Positions 54,188 to 63,571 of a stretch of 64,000 nt of DNA are shown piece by piece; within the stretch, counting starts at the first letter, position 1; each line of letters starts with the position of its first letter. Origin of the DNA: Halorussus lipolyticus (GTDB taxonomy: Archaea; Halobacteriota; Halobacteria; Halobacteriales; Haladaptataceae); the NCBI RefSeq assembly GCF_029338375.1, contig NZ_CP119804.1, positions 3,244,955 to 3,308,954 on the forward strand. The letters run 5' to 3'. The position numbers and the translations under genes are program-made. Under the pieces are notes generated by a model. The model saw only the letters and a program-made list of their open reading frames with translations. It was not told the DNA's origin and did no database searches.

Positions 54188-55775
54188 CCACGACCAGCGA
54201 CCCTACGACTGGGTGGGCGCGTGGAGCGAGAAGCGCGCCCGCCTCTCGCCAGATTCGGTCGGCCTCGTGGACGCCACGACCGGCGAGCGGTTCACCTACG
54301 CCGACCTCGACGCGCGGGCCAATCGGACCGCGAGGCTCCTCCGCGAGGAGGGCGTCGTGGGCGGCCGAGCAGTCGGCGAGGACGAAGACGGCGAGCGCGT
54401 CGCGGTCCTCTCGCGGAACCGCCCGGAACTCGTGGACCTCTTTTTCGCCACCGCCAAGACCGGCGGCGTCCTCGCGCCCCTCTCCCACCGCCTCGCTGGG
54501 GGCGAACTGGTCGAGATGCTCAACGACGTGGACCCGGCCCTGCTGGTGGTCGAAGACCCCTTCGCCGACCTCGCCGAGCGCGTGCTGGACCACGAGAACC
54601 GGGAGTTCGACTGCTCGGTCCTCGCGCTTTCGACCGGCGAAGGCGACTCCGACGCCGACACGTCGGCGTTCGACTCGTGGGCCGACGCGCTCCCCGAAGA
54701 CGACTCGCCGGTCGAGAGCGCCGACGTGTCGATGGACGACGCCCACCTGTTTCTCCACACCGGCGGTTCGACCGGGGTGCCCAAGGAGACGGTGCTGACC
54801 CACGGGTCGCTCGTCTGGAACTCGTTCAACACCATCACCGCGTGGGGTCTCCGCCCCGAGGACGTGACCCCGATGGTGTTCCCGATGTTCCACACCGGCG
54901 GATGGAACGTCCTGTCGGTCCCCCTGTTCCACCTCGGCGGCACCGTCGTCATCGCCCGCGAGTTCGAACCCAGTGAGGTCCTGCACCTCGTGGAATCGGA
55001 AGGTGCGACTCTCCTCGTCGCAGTTCCGGCGGTCCTCCGGATGATGGCCAACCACGACGACTGGGCCGACACCGACCTCTCGACGCTCCGGTTCGCCAAA
55101 TCGGGCGGCGGCCCTTGCCGCGAATCGGTCATGGAGGCGTGGTGGGACCGCAGTGTGGACCTCTCGCAGGGCTACGGCCTGACCGAGTGCGGCCCGAACA
55201 ACTTCACGATGCCCGAGGGCTGGCCCCGCGAGAAGGCCGACAGCGTGGGCGTCCCGGTGATGCACGCCGACGCCAGAGTCGTGGACGACGACGGCGAGAA
55301 ACTCCCGGCGGGCGAAATCGGCGAACTCGAACTGGCGAGTCCGCACGCCGCAGACCGATACTGGCGCAACGAGGAGGAGACCGAAGCCACGTTCGGGAAC
55401 GGGTGGGTTTCGACCGGCGATTTGGCCCGCAAGGACGACGAGGGCTACGTCTACATCGAGGGTCGGAAGAAGAACATGTACGTCTCGGGCGGCGAGAACG
55501 TCTACCCCGCCGAAGTCGAGGACCGAATCGCCGACCACCCCACGGTCGAGGAGGTCGTGGTCGTGCCGGTCGCCGACGACCAGTGGGGACAGGTCGGCAA
55601 GGCGGTCGTGCAGGGCGACGAGACGCTGACCCTCGACGAACTGACCGACTTCTTGGACGGCAAGCTAGCGCGGTTCAAGCGCCCGCGACACCTCGATTTC
55701 GTCGAGGAGATGCCGATGTCCGGTCCCTCCAAAATCGACCGACAGGCCGTCAACGACGAGTTCGGCGACGAGTAA
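54180..55775 (+). CDS. AMP-forming acyl-CoA synthetase
   Basis: A 531-residue adenylating enzyme. The P-loop is HTGGSTGVPKETVLT, followed by QGYGLTECGPN and the hinge GWVSTGDLARKDDEGYVY. The catalytic lysine is in MSGPSKIDRQ. The substrate may be a medium-chain or branched fatty acid. It is coupled to the hydrolase gene by the eight-base overlap. Confidence 0.9.
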   Translation: MFSHDQRPYDWVGAWSEKRARLSPDSVGLVDATTGERFTYADLDARANRTARLLREEGVVGGRAVGEDEDGERVAVLSRNRPELVDLFFATAKTGGVLAPLSHRLAGGELVEMLNDVDPALLVVEDPFADLAERVLDHENREFDCSVLALSTGEGDSDADTSAFDSWADALPEDDSPVESADVSMDDAHLFLHTGGSTGVPKETVLTHGSLVWNSFNTITAWGLRPEDVTPMVFPMFHTGGWNVLSVPLFHLGGTVVIAREFEPSEVLHLVESEGATLLVAVPAVLRMMANHDDWADTDLSTLRFAKSGGGPCRESVMEAWWDRSVDLSQGYGLTECGPNNFTMPEGWPREKADSVGVPVMHADARVVDDDGEKLPAGEIGELELASPHAADRYWRNEEETEATFGNGWVSTGDLARKDDEGYVYIEGRKKNMYVSGGENVYPAEVEDRIADHPTVEEVVVVPVADDQWGQVGKAVVQGDETLTLDELTDFLDGKLARFKRPRHLDFVEEMPMSGPSKIDRQAVNDEFGDE

Positions 55776-55796
55776 CCGTCGGGGTCCTCGCCCCCG

Positions 55797-55805
55797 TCTT
55801 TTATC
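55797..55805 (+). promoter_or_regulatory. TATA-like box for a basic micro-protein
   Basis: TCTTTTATC is centred about 29 bases before the ATG at 55830, supporting a leaderless micro-gene. Confidence 0.4.
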
Positions 55806-55829
55806 TGGACTCGGGTGGTACTTCTTGTC

Positions 55830-55961
55830 ATGGCTTCGCTGTTCAAACGACTGGTGCGACTCGTCACAATCGCGGACGACGTTCGGAGCGTCGTTCGCTC
55901 GCTCAAACTCCTGCGAAAACTGATTCGAGGACTTCGGGGTCGGCCGGGTTCGCTGGCGTAG
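55830..55961 (+). CDS. 43-residue basic amphipathic micro-protein
   Basis: It reads ASLFKRLVRLVTIADDVRSV then RSLKLLRKLIRGLRG, a highly basic amphipathic helix in an otherwise acidic proteome. The ATG lies at the predicted leaderless start after TCTTTTATC. It could contact membranes or nucleic acid. It ends 10 bases before the convergent reductase stop. Confidence 0.5.
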   Translation: MASLFKRLVRLVTIADDVRSVVRSLKLLRKLIRGLRGRPGSLA

Positions 55962-55970
55962 TCGGGCGTC

Positions 55971-57203
55971 TCAGCTGAACAGTCGTTCCTTGGCGAACTG
56001 GGCCAACAGCGGGATGTCGTCGGTGTGCAGGAGTTTCAGAATCTCGCGGGCGCTTCCGGCGTTGGCGTCGCTCAGGGTCTCGGGGTTGAGTCGGTTGAGG
56101 TCCCGGATGAGCGTGTCGTAGCGCTCGTTCGGCGCGAGGTAGAGGAGTTGGGTCATCAGCAGGCGGACCCGCATCTTCGGCGCGACGCGCTCCTGCCAGA
56201 GGTCGTCGTAGATGGCCATCTTCTCGGCCGAGGTGTCTTGGTCGCTGGACATGAAACACCGGTCGGCGGTGATGGCGGCCGCGCGGCCGGACTTCATGCA
56301 GGTGTGGATGCCCTCGCCCCAGAGGGGGTCGATGGTCGGAACCGTGTCACCGATTGCCATGAAGTTGTCGGTGCTGAAGCCGGTCGGCATCTGGATGTGG
56401 GCCGACCCGCGGTGCTGTTTGCCCTCGATGCGCTCGGCCGACTCGAATCGCGGGTCGTTGTCCAGCCAGTACTGGAGGTAGTCGTCGATGCCCATCCCGT
56501 CCTTGGCGTAGTCGCGGTGGGCCTCGTTCTGGATGTAGCAGAGGCCGACCTTGGCGGTGTCGTCGCCGGTGTGGAAAATCCACGAGTAGCCGCCGGGGGC
56601 CAAGTCGTGGTCGAGGCGGAGCATCATCGAACCGGTCAAATCGGCGTAGCCGTCGGCGTCGATGTCGATGCCCTCTAACTCGTACTCGACACCGATGGCC
56701 TGATTGGCGCGCTGGAGGTCGGTCACACCGAGTTTCTTGGCCAGCGGCGCAGACGGTCCGGTCGCATCAACGATAACGTCGGCGTAGACCTCCTGATTGC
56801 CGCCGTACTTGACGCCGACGATGTCGCCGTTCTCCGTAATCGGCTTGGAGACGCGAGCGTCGAACCAGTATTCGGCACCGTCGTCGCGGCCGTCCGCCAC
56901 GAGGAAGTTCTTGAAGTCGGCGAACTCCAGCACGGCACCGGGTTGCCGCCGGACGAAGTGCTGGTTCGGCGACTCCAGCACCACGTCGTCGGTGTAGTTC
57001 ATCACCACGTCGTCGGGGATACCGAACGACCCCATCATCGACGGGAAGGTCCCGGCCGTCGATTTGTTCGACTGACGCGGGAACTCGTCTTCGGACTCGG
57101 CTTCCAGCACCAGCACGTCGTAGTCTCGCTGGGCCAAGTCGCGTGCGCACTGCGCTCCGGCCGGTCCGGCACCGGCGACGATTACGTCGAAGTGTTCAGA
57201 CAT
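55971..57203 (-). CDS. Geranylgeranyl reductase family flavoprotein
   Basis: A 410-residue FAD enzyme. The dinucleotide motif VIVAGAGPAGAQCARDL (8-24) begins it; VDATGPSAPLAKK is the second flavin contact. MAIGDTVPTIDPLWGEGIH is the GGR-family signature before a helical C-terminal domain. It would saturate isoprenoid chains of archaeal lipids or quinone/carotenoid substrates. It overlaps a small upstream ORF by eight bases. Confidence 0.88.
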   Translation of the reverse strand: MSEHFDVIVAGAGPAGAQCARDLAQRDYDVLVLEAESEDEFPRQSNKSTAGTFPSMMGSFGIPDDVVMNYTDDVVLESPNQHFVRRQPGAVLEFADFKNFLVADGRDDGAEYWFDARVSKPITENGDIVGVKYGGNQEVYADVIVDATGPSAPLAKKLGVTDLQRANQAIGVEYELEGIDIDADGYADLTGSMMLRLDHDLAPGGYSWIFHTGDDTAKVGLCYIQNEAHRDYAKDGMGIDDYLQYWLDNDPRFESAERIEGKQHRGSAHIQMPTGFSTDNFMAIGDTVPTIDPLWGEGIHTCMKSGRAAAITADRCFMSSDQDTSAEKMAIYDDLWQERVAPKMRVRLLMTQLLYLAPNERYDTLIRDLNRLNPETLSDANAGSAREILKLLHTDDIPLLAQFAKERLFS

Positions 57204-57420
57204 AGAGTGACTCCTCGGTGTGAGTAGAAGACGGCGTTTTGTCTGCTGTCCCGAAGCCTCCTACCGGTCGGTCGTCGCCGGTCCGGTGGGCCTCGAACTG
57301 TTCGCTCGGGGTCGGGGCGGCCCCGTTCTCCGCCTCGCCCCCGACGACGGGACTGCCACCCGAACCGGTCCGGACGGCCGGCGAAGTCGTCCCGTCAACG
57401 TCGTATTCGTCCGCAGTCAT
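57196..57420 (-). CDS. Small disordered protein overlapping the reductase start
   Basis: A 74-residue hydrophilic, Gly/Ser/Thr/Asp-rich sequence with no domain. Its ATG (57420) is about 28 bases after a TATA-like TTTTTTAAGG (57446-57455, minus). The stop overlaps the reductase ATG by eight bases, so translation may be coupled. It could also be merely a leader peptide. Confidence 0.45.
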   Translation of the reverse strand: MTADEYDVDGTTSPAVRTGSGGSPVVGGEAENGAAPTPSEQFEAHRTGDDRPVGGFGTADKTPSSTHTEESLYV

Positions 57421-57691
57421 CTCTACTGCGTGTATTCACCTCTCCCTTAAAAAACGGACGCAAACGCTCTCGCACGGAAATTCTGTTGGCGCTCTGCGGG
57501 CACAAGACGAACCGTGTCAACCGGACGTTCCGCGGTCGGTGCGTCGGTTACTCGGGGTCCCGGACGACTTCGGTCTCCTCGGAGAAGTCGACCGACCATC
57601 GCTCACGGGCACTGGTTCTGCAAGCAACGTATGGATGTCCCTCGGACGTAATTATAATACTTAAGAAGCTGTAAATATTGCTTGGGTCGGC

Positions 57692-58654
57692 TCAGTAGTG
57701 GAGTTCCCGACCGTCGAGGTAGACGCTCGTGCCGTCGTCACACCGCATATCGGTGAGGTCGCCTCGGAACAGGAAGCTATCGCCGCCGCCTGCGAGCGCG
57801 CCGGTCACGATGTCGCTCCGGATGCGGTCCTCGCCGTCCACGGTGACCGCGTGGTGGCCGACCGCGTGGGGCGCGCAACTGTACCGTGACTTCTCGACGC
57901 CCCCACCCGAAATCATGAAGGCGTAATCCCGTAACCGGTCGCCGTCGCCACCGCAGAGCGTCAGGTGGTGCTTGTCCGGGTGGTGCTTCCCGCAGGGGCA
58001 CTTGCCCCGCTTCTTGCGTTTCTTCTTCTTTTTCTTGTGGTGCTTCTGCTTCTTCTTCTTCTTTTTTCTCCGGCCGCCCGCGCGGACGACCACGGTGAGG
58101 ACGTTGCCGAAACAGAGGTGGTCGTGAGTGACTGGGCACGCCACGAGTCGGAACCGGAACCTGCCGGGCCGGAGACCGGTCAGCGTGACCGCCACCCGGA
58201 AACTGCTCCGCGCGGTCACGACTCGCTGGAGGCCACCGTACCACTTGTCGTGGCCCGCCCGCGAGACCTGCGCGCCGATTCTACAGCGGCGGCAGTTCAC
58301 CCGGTCCATCCCGTGGACCTTGCCCGTCGTCTTGGCCCGGCCGTCGCCACCGTCGCCGCCCCCGCTGTCGGTTCCCCCGAGGAGTTCCACGTCGGTCGTC
58401 TGCACGTCGAGCGGTCGCTCGTCTCCGCCGTGCGGAGTCGCCCCGCCTCGGTCGGCGCTCGCGGTCAGGAGCGACCCGCCCGCGACGGCCGCCGCTCCTC
58501 GGCGGAGGAGGCCCCGCCGGGAGACGGCCAGCGTGGGCAGGCGGTCGGTCGTCGATTCGGTACCATCGGCGGTGAGTTCGGCCGCGTCGGCGAACTCGCT
58601 CACGTCGGTCGTGAGTTCGATGGGTTTGGTCTGAAGGTGCGTGTCGTCTGGCAT
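57692..58654 (-). CDS. Tat-exported protein with a poly-lysine tract
   Basis: A 320-residue secreted protein. A long polar pre-region (1-45) precedes SRRGLLRRGAAAVAGG, a twin-arginine signal. The first domain holds CRRCRIG and VACPVTHDHLC. A Lys/His-rich tract of about 40 residues follows (near 195-232, KKKKKK and KKKKKKRKKR), then CPCGKHHPDKHHLTLCGG. A C-terminal beta domain ends LYLDGRELHY-like. Strong positive charge is exceptional in a haloarchaeal proteome. The frame also allows a GTG start at 58666. Function unknown: polyanion, nucleic-acid or metal binding can be imagined. Confidence 0.75.
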   Translation of the reverse strand: MPDDTHLQTKPIELTTDVSEFADAAELTADGTESTTDRLPTLAVSRRGLLRRGAAAVAGGSLLTASADRGGATPHGGDERPLDVQTTDVELLGGTDSGGGDGGDGRAKTTGKVHGMDRVNCRRCRIGAQVSRAGHDKWYGGLQRVVTARSSFRVAVTLTGLRPGRFRFRLVACPVTHDHLCFGNVLTVVVRAGGRRKKKKKKQKHHKKKKKKRKKRGKCPCGKHHPDKHHLTLCGGDGDRLRDYAFMISGGGVEKSRYSCAPHAVGHHAVTVDGEDRIRSDIVTGALAGGGDSFLFRGDLTDMRCDDGTSVYLDGRELHY

Positions 58655-58885
58655 GACTCGTTTCACGCACCGACCTGAAGTGTGTTAACTACCACCAAAC
58701 GTTCAGTTGCTTCGCCGGGGTCAACCGGAGTTCAGCCAACTCAACCCGGCTTTAGGAACACAACGCGACGTGACGGGGCCGTAATCGGTGCGTGCCGGCG
58801 GCGACTGCGAGCGTCGATTTTCGGGCCTCGGGGCGCGAGCGACCGGACCCGACTTCAAACTGGAATTGAACCGATAGCTTCGGCG

Positions 58886-59815
58886 CTACTCTGCGGTCGT
58901 CTCCTCTCCGCGCGTGACTGTCGCAACCGTCTCCGTCTGGCCGTCGTGGCGGTGGACCACCTCGACGGTCTCGGGCAGTCGGTCGCGGACGCCGAGGACG
59001 GCCTCGTACTCCACACTCGCCACGCACTGGGCGCACACCCCGGCGCTCGGTTCCGTGGTAGCGACCACGACTCGCAGGGTGTCGGCCGAGGAGACCGACA
59101 CGTCGGCCAGTCGCGCGCCGTAGCAGGGGTTCGGCGTGCGAATGGCTCCTGAGACCGTGACTGACTCGTCGGCGAACGAGACGCTGGCCTCGCTGGCCGA
59201 CCCGCAGGACCCCGCGAACGCGGTGAACGTCCGGTCCGTGACCTCCGGCGGGCATCCGACCTCGGTCGTGACGGTCCTCGATTTCACCTGCCCGTCGGGC
59301 GTGACTCCGACCTCGGTCGCCGAGTCGTTGCAGTCGAACTGCGCTCTCGGGATTCGGATGGTTTCGGCACCGCCAGCGCCTCCGCCGGGCGTGACGGTCA
59401 GCGCGTACCCCGCCGGTTCGAGGAGTCGCATCGTCAGGTACCCGTCCGCGGGGAACTCGACCTGTCGGTCCACCAACGCCCCGTCGCTCCCGGTTCCGCC
59501 ACCGGCTCCGGTTTCGCCACCGACCCCATCCCGCGAGAGGACGAGGGCGACAGTCCGGGCCGAATCGCTGTCGTTCCACACCCTGACCGCGTGCGGTTGG
59601 TTGTTCTCGGGATTCCGAACCCCGGCCCGCGACCCGACCGAAATCGTGGCGAATGGCCGCTCGGCCGACGAGTCGATGCCGGAGAACCCCTCGTCCTCGG
59701 TCGTGGTCTGGGTCGTCTGCGTGTCCTGTTTCGCGGTCGCTCGTCGGTCTCCGGCGAACCCCACGATTCCGGTCGCCCTCACGCCGACTGCTGTCAGCAG
59801 TTCCCGTCGATTCAT
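58886..59815 (-). CDS. Secreted protein of unknown function with a Tat-like N-terminus
   Basis: A 309-residue protein. NRRELLTAVGVRATGIVGFAG is a degenerate twin-arginine type signal. A beta-rich body follows with six cysteines (FDCND, VGCPPEV, GSCGS, PCYGARL and CAQC). It contains many Val/Thr/Ser pairs and Gly-rich linkers (GGETGAGGGTG). No domain is recognised. Together with the poly-lysine gene it forms a small secreted-protein group on the minus strand. Confidence 0.7.
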   Translation of the reverse strand: MNRRELLTAVGVRATGIVGFAGDRRATAKQDTQTTQTTTEDEGFSGIDSSAERPFATISVGSRAGVRNPENNQPHAVRVWNDSDSARTVALVLSRDGVGGETGAGGGTGSDGALVDRQVEFPADGYLTMRLLEPAGYALTVTPGGGAGGAETIRIPRAQFDCNDSATEVGVTPDGQVKSRTVTTEVGCPPEVTDRTFTAFAGSCGSASEASVSFADESVTVSGAIRTPNPCYGARLADVSVSSADTLRVVVATTEPSAGVCAQCVASVEYEAVLGVRDRLPETVEVVHRHDGQTETVATVTRGEETTAE

Positions 59816-60021
59816 GAATCTGGCCACGACGTTTCCGCGGATAATTTTGTGGGCCGGGGCGCGCAAGCGTGTTTGGCGAAGTAGCTGAAACTGGAGTTGT
59901 GGCTTCGAGCAGAGAGAACTGGGTTTCGAAGCCATCCGAGGATTTGGCTACTCACCCGAGCGAAACGGCGGGAAACGAAAATGCAGAACTGAAGAAAGAC
60001 GACCGAATTCAGTTCCGGTCG

Positions 60022-60885
60022 TCAGTAGAACTCTCGAACGAGGTCCATCGCGCCCTCGGGGGCACCGTCCGGAATGTCGGCCATGTTCGAATCCAGACCG
60101 TGGAGGTCCGAGTAGGGCACGCTCTCCTCGTCCTGATAGAGGACGCCCTGATACTCCTTGTCGGCGTCGAGAATCTTCTCTTTGGCAGACTCGCGGTCGG
60201 TCGGGTCGTGGTCCGTCTCGTCGAGGTCCACGATGGAGTCGCGGAAGTAGTCGTAGGTGTCCACGTCGTTGAACGTCACGCACGGACTGAAGACGTTCAC
60301 GAAGCCGAAGCCGTCGTGTTCGATTGCCTTCTGGACGATTTCGGTGTGGCGCTGGGCGTCGGTGGAGAACGACTGGGCGATGAAGCTTCCGCCTGCCGAG
60401 AGGGCCAGCGCGAGGGGGTTGACCGGCGGCTGTTTCGGACCCTCGGGAGTCGTGGAGGTCTCGAAGTCCTCGCGCGAGGTCGGCGAGGCCTGCCCCTTGG
60501 TCAGTCCGTAGATTCGGTTGTCCATGACGACGTAGGTCATGTCCACGTTCCGGCGGACCGCGTGGATGAAGTGACCCGCGCCGATGGAGTAGCCGTCACC
60601 GTCGCCGCCCGCAACCATCACTTCGAGGTCGGGGTTGGCGAGTTTGACGCCCGTCCCGACCGGGAGGGCGCGACCGTGAACGCCGTGAAGCGCGTAGCTG
60701 TGCATGTAGGTGCCGATTTTGCCGGAACAGCCGATGCCCGCCACGACGAAGGTGTTGTCCGGGTCGTTGCCCGTGTTGGCCAGCGCCTTCATCATGCCGT
60801 TCATCGTGCCGAAGTCCCCGCATCCGGGGCACCACGTCGGCTGTTTGTCGGATTTGAAATCCGTGAATCTAACTTCTGAACTCAT
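60022..60885 (-). CDS. korB: 2-oxoacid:ferredoxin oxidoreductase beta subunit
   Basis: A 287-residue thiamine-diphosphate subunit. WCPGCGDFG at the start, GIGCSGKIG and the TPP motif GDGDGYSIGAGH are clear. NPLALALSAGGSFIAQS is the family core. It oxidatively decarboxylates 2-oxoglutarate (or pyruvate), reducing ferredoxin. The length fits KorB better than PorB. It overlaps korA by four bases. Confidence 0.92.
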   Translation of the reverse strand: MSSEVRFTDFKSDKQPTWCPGCGDFGTMNGMMKALANTGNDPDNTFVVAGIGCSGKIGTYMHSYALHGVHGRALPVGTGVKLANPDLEVMVAGGDGDGYSIGAGHFIHAVRRNVDMTYVVMDNRIYGLTKGQASPTSREDFETSTTPEGPKQPPVNPLALALSAGGSFIAQSFSTDAQRHTEIVQKAIEHDGFGFVNVFSPCVTFNDVDTYDYFRDSIVDLDETDHDPTDRESAKEKILDADKEYQGVLYQDEESVPYSDLHGLDSNMADIPDGAPEGAMDLVREFY

Positions 60886-62642
60886 GCTTTGACCTCCTCG
60901 CTCTGGAGCTTCTGCTTGATTTCCTCTGCCAGTTCGTCGGCCTTGAACCTGACGCCGTTGTACTTGTTGACGCGCTTGACGCGAGTCAGGGCGTCGTGTT
61001 CGAGAACGTCGGCGAACTGTCCGTTGGCGTTACACTCGACGACGATGACCTCGTCCGCCGACTCGATGTCGTCGCTGAGGTCGGGCCGCGGGAAGATGTA
61101 AGGCACCGAGAGGAACCGCACGTCGATGTCGTCCTCCTCGAGGTAGTCGAGGGCCTCTCGCATCGCGCCCTCGTTGGACCCCCACGAGATGACGAGGTTG
61201 TTCGAGTCCGGATTACCGTACTCTCGGGGACTCCAGTCTTCCTCCTCTTGGGCGGTCTGGACCTTCCGGTTGCGCTTGTCCACCTGCTCGATGCGAACGT
61301 CGGTGTCCTCGGTCCGGCGACCGAGCGCGTTGTGTTCGAGACCGGTGGACATGTGGGCGGCGTTCTCGGTGCCGGGGAGGGCGCGCGGACTGATGCCGTC
61401 GGCGGTCGAGAAGTGCGGTTGGAAGCGGTCGCGCTCGTCGGTCCACGCTTCCACCTCGTCGTCGTCCACGATTTTGCCGCGGTCGATTTCCACGGCGTCC
61501 ATGTCGAACGTCTCCGGTTCGAAGGTCTGCTCGGTGACGGCCATCGAGAGGTCCGCCAGCAGGAAGACCGGCGTCTGGTACTTCTCGGCGAGGTTGAACG
61601 CCTCGACGGTCTTCTGGAAACACTCGGCGACGTTGGTCGGCGCGACGACGAAGCGCGGAATCTCGCCATGGCCGCCGTAGAGGGTCATGTTCAGGTCGCC
61701 CTGCTCCTGCTTGGTCGGCATCCCTGTCGAAGGCCCGGAGCGCATCACGTCGGCGATGACCAGCGGGGTCTCGCTGGTGGCGACCAGACCGAACGTCTCG
61801 GTCATCAGGTCGATGCCCGGCCCGGAGGTGGCCGTCATCGAACGGGCACCAGCGCGTGCCGCACCCAGCGCCATGTTGATGGCCGAGAGTTCGTCCTCGG
61901 CCTGCACGACTTCGCCGCCGAACTGCTCGATTCTGCCCGTCAGGTACTCCATCACGTCGGTCGCGGGGGTGATGGGGTAGCCAGCGTAGAACCGGCATCC
62001 GGCCGCGATTGCGCCCATCCCGATGGCTTGGTCACCGTTCAGGAGGACGTAATCGTTGTCGGTGGTGTCGAGGTCGTAATCGAACTCGTGGTCGAACTCG
62101 TCGGCCACGAACTCTTGGCCCTTCCGTGCCGCTTCCTTGTTGTTGTCCACGATGGACTCGCCCTTCGCGCCGAACTTCTTTTCGAGCGCGGAGTCGAGAT
62201 TCTCGATGGGGAAGTTCGTGACCTCGCACGCCGCGCCGAGCGCGACGATGTTCTGCATGATGGCCCCGCCGGCCTCCTCGGCGAGACGCTGGAGGGGGAC
62301 CGAGAGACCCGTCATGTCGCCGGGAATCTCGATGTCCTCCATCTCGGTGCGCTCGCCGTCGTAGATGATGACCGAGTCGTCGTGCAGTTCGTCGAGATTC
62401 TCGTCGATGGTGCGCTCGGTCAGCGCGACGAGGATGTCGAGGCGGTCCACGACGCTCTCGACGCGGTCGGTCGCGCTCCGAATCTTGTAGGCGGTGTAGC
62501 CGCCTCGGATTCGGGACGCGAAATCTTTCGACGTGAATACGTGTCGTCCTGCGCGGGAAAGCGCCTGTGCGAAAATTTTCCCGGTAGAGTCGATCCCATC
62601 GCCGGCCTCGCCGCCGATGGCCCAGTTCAGGTCGTCTGGCAT
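60882..62642 (-). CDS. korA: 2-oxoacid:ferredoxin oxidoreductase alpha subunit (fused gamma-alpha)
   Basis: A 586-residue fusion. An N-terminal gamma domain has GGEAGDGIDSTGKIFAQAL (10-28). The alpha part begins near 205 with GMGAIAAGCRFYAGYPITPA. ATSGPGIDLMTET and PTNVAECFQ follow. The fusion and size match haloarchaeal KorA (about 585 residues) rather than the longer PorA. It runs in the TCA cycle with ferredoxin as acceptor. The start 62642 is chosen over 62669 because the TATA-like TTTTGATTT (62669-62677, minus) sits about 30 bases upstream. Confidence 0.9.
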   Translation of the reverse strand: MPDDLNWAIGGEAGDGIDSTGKIFAQALSRAGRHVFTSKDFASRIRGGYTAYKIRSATDRVESVVDRLDILVALTERTIDENLDELHDDSVIIYDGERTEMEDIEIPGDMTGLSVPLQRLAEEAGGAIMQNIVALGAACEVTNFPIENLDSALEKKFGAKGESIVDNNKEAARKGQEFVADEFDHEFDYDLDTTDNDYVLLNGDQAIGMGAIAAGCRFYAGYPITPATDVMEYLTGRIEQFGGEVVQAEDELSAINMALGAARAGARSMTATSGPGIDLMTETFGLVATSETPLVIADVMRSGPSTGMPTKQEQGDLNMTLYGGHGEIPRFVVAPTNVAECFQKTVEAFNLAEKYQTPVFLLADLSMAVTEQTFEPETFDMDAVEIDRGKIVDDDEVEAWTDERDRFQPHFSTADGISPRALPGTENAAHMSTGLEHNALGRRTEDTDVRIEQVDKRNRKVQTAQEEEDWSPREYGNPDSNNLVISWGSNEGAMREALDYLEEDDIDVRFLSVPYIFPRPDLSDDIESADEVIVVECNANGQFADVLEHDALTRVKRVNKYNGVRFKADELAEEIKQKLQSEEVKA

Positions 62643-62872
62643 TCCTAGGCGTGGGGTAGCCCGTCCCAAATCAAAAGCCTTCTGAAGCGACCGCGAGCGT
62701 GGTGAACTTCTGAACCGTTGTCCCCGGTTGTTCTTGCCGGTTACGGCAGTGTCGCGTCCGTTTCAAATCGTGATAGTCTTCCGGCAATCTCGTCTACTCC
62801 GGGGTTAATTACCTCTCGTTCGACCTTGCAATCGGTCGTAACTCTCGTCCACTCTCGCAATCAGTCGTAGCG

Positions 62873-62881
62873 TCTTTACTC
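62873..62881 (+). promoter_or_regulatory. TATA-like box for the FNR-like gene
   Basis: TCTTTACTC is centred about 26 bases before the ATG at 62903. Confidence 0.4.
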
Positions 62882-62902
62882 GCGCCCCGACAACCGAGGA
62901 GT

Positions 62903-63553
62903 ATGGACGGAACTGCGGTCGCGGTTCGAGCGGTCGAGTCGGTCGGAACGGACACCATCGCGCTGACGCTGGAGACGCCGGCGGCGTTCGACGCCGAACC
63001 GGGCCAGTTCGTGCAACTCGCTGGAACGGTCGATGGCGAGGAGATAACGCGCCACTACACCCTCTCGTCGCCGGACACAGACGAGACCTTCGAGGTCACG
63101 GTCGAGGTTGACCCCGAGGGGACGCTCAGTCCCTACCTCGCGGGCCTCGAACCCGGCGAGACGGTCGAAGTCGCGGGTCCCTTCGGCGACTCCTACTACG
63201 AGGCCGAGGAGAACGTCGTCCTCCTCGCGGGTGGGCCGGGCGTCGGTCCCGCGGTCGGCATCGGCGAGCGAGCACAGCGAGAGGACGCGACTGTCACCGT
63301 GGTCTACGAGGACGCCGACCCGGCCCACGAACAGCGCCTGACCGACCTCGCGGTCGGCGGCGCAACGGTGGTCATCACCGACGACGTGAGTAGCGAGGAG
63401 GTCTTGGAGGTCCTCGCCGACGCGGGTGGCCAGACGTTCATCTACGGGTTCGCCGACTTCTTGGACCGGGCCACTGCGGCGCTCGACGCGGCCAACGTGG
63501 ACGCCGACGACGCCAAGACCGAGAACTTCGGTCCTGCGCCCGACTCGGAGTAG
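62903..63553 (+). CDS. FAD-dependent ferredoxin/NAD(P)H reductase
   Basis: A 216-residue FNR-superfamily flavoprotein. RHYTLSSPD is the FAD motif (R-x-Y-S/T) and LLAGGPGVGPAVGIG is the NAD(P) loop. There is no iron-sulphur domain, and the C-terminal FNR aromatic residue is not obvious. It may oxidise ferredoxin reduced by the adjacent KorAB. This is inferred from proximity. Confidence 0.88.
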   Translation: MDGTAVAVRAVESVGTDTIALTLETPAAFDAEPGQFVQLAGTVDGEEITRHYTLSSPDTDETFEVTVEVDPEGTLSPYLAGLEPGETVEVAGPFGDSYYEAEENVVLLAGGPGVGPAVGIGERAQREDATVTVVYEDADPAHEQRLTDLAVGGATVVITDDVSSEEVLEVLADAGGQTFIYGFADFLDRATAALDAANVDADDAKTENFGPAPDSE

Positions 63554-63571
63554 CGGAAAACTGGCGGTTGC

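Noticed and set aside
57421..57691. Possible small gene between the reductase leader ORF and the poly-lysine gene
   Set aside because: Short open frames lack a matching promoter, halophilic composition or motif.
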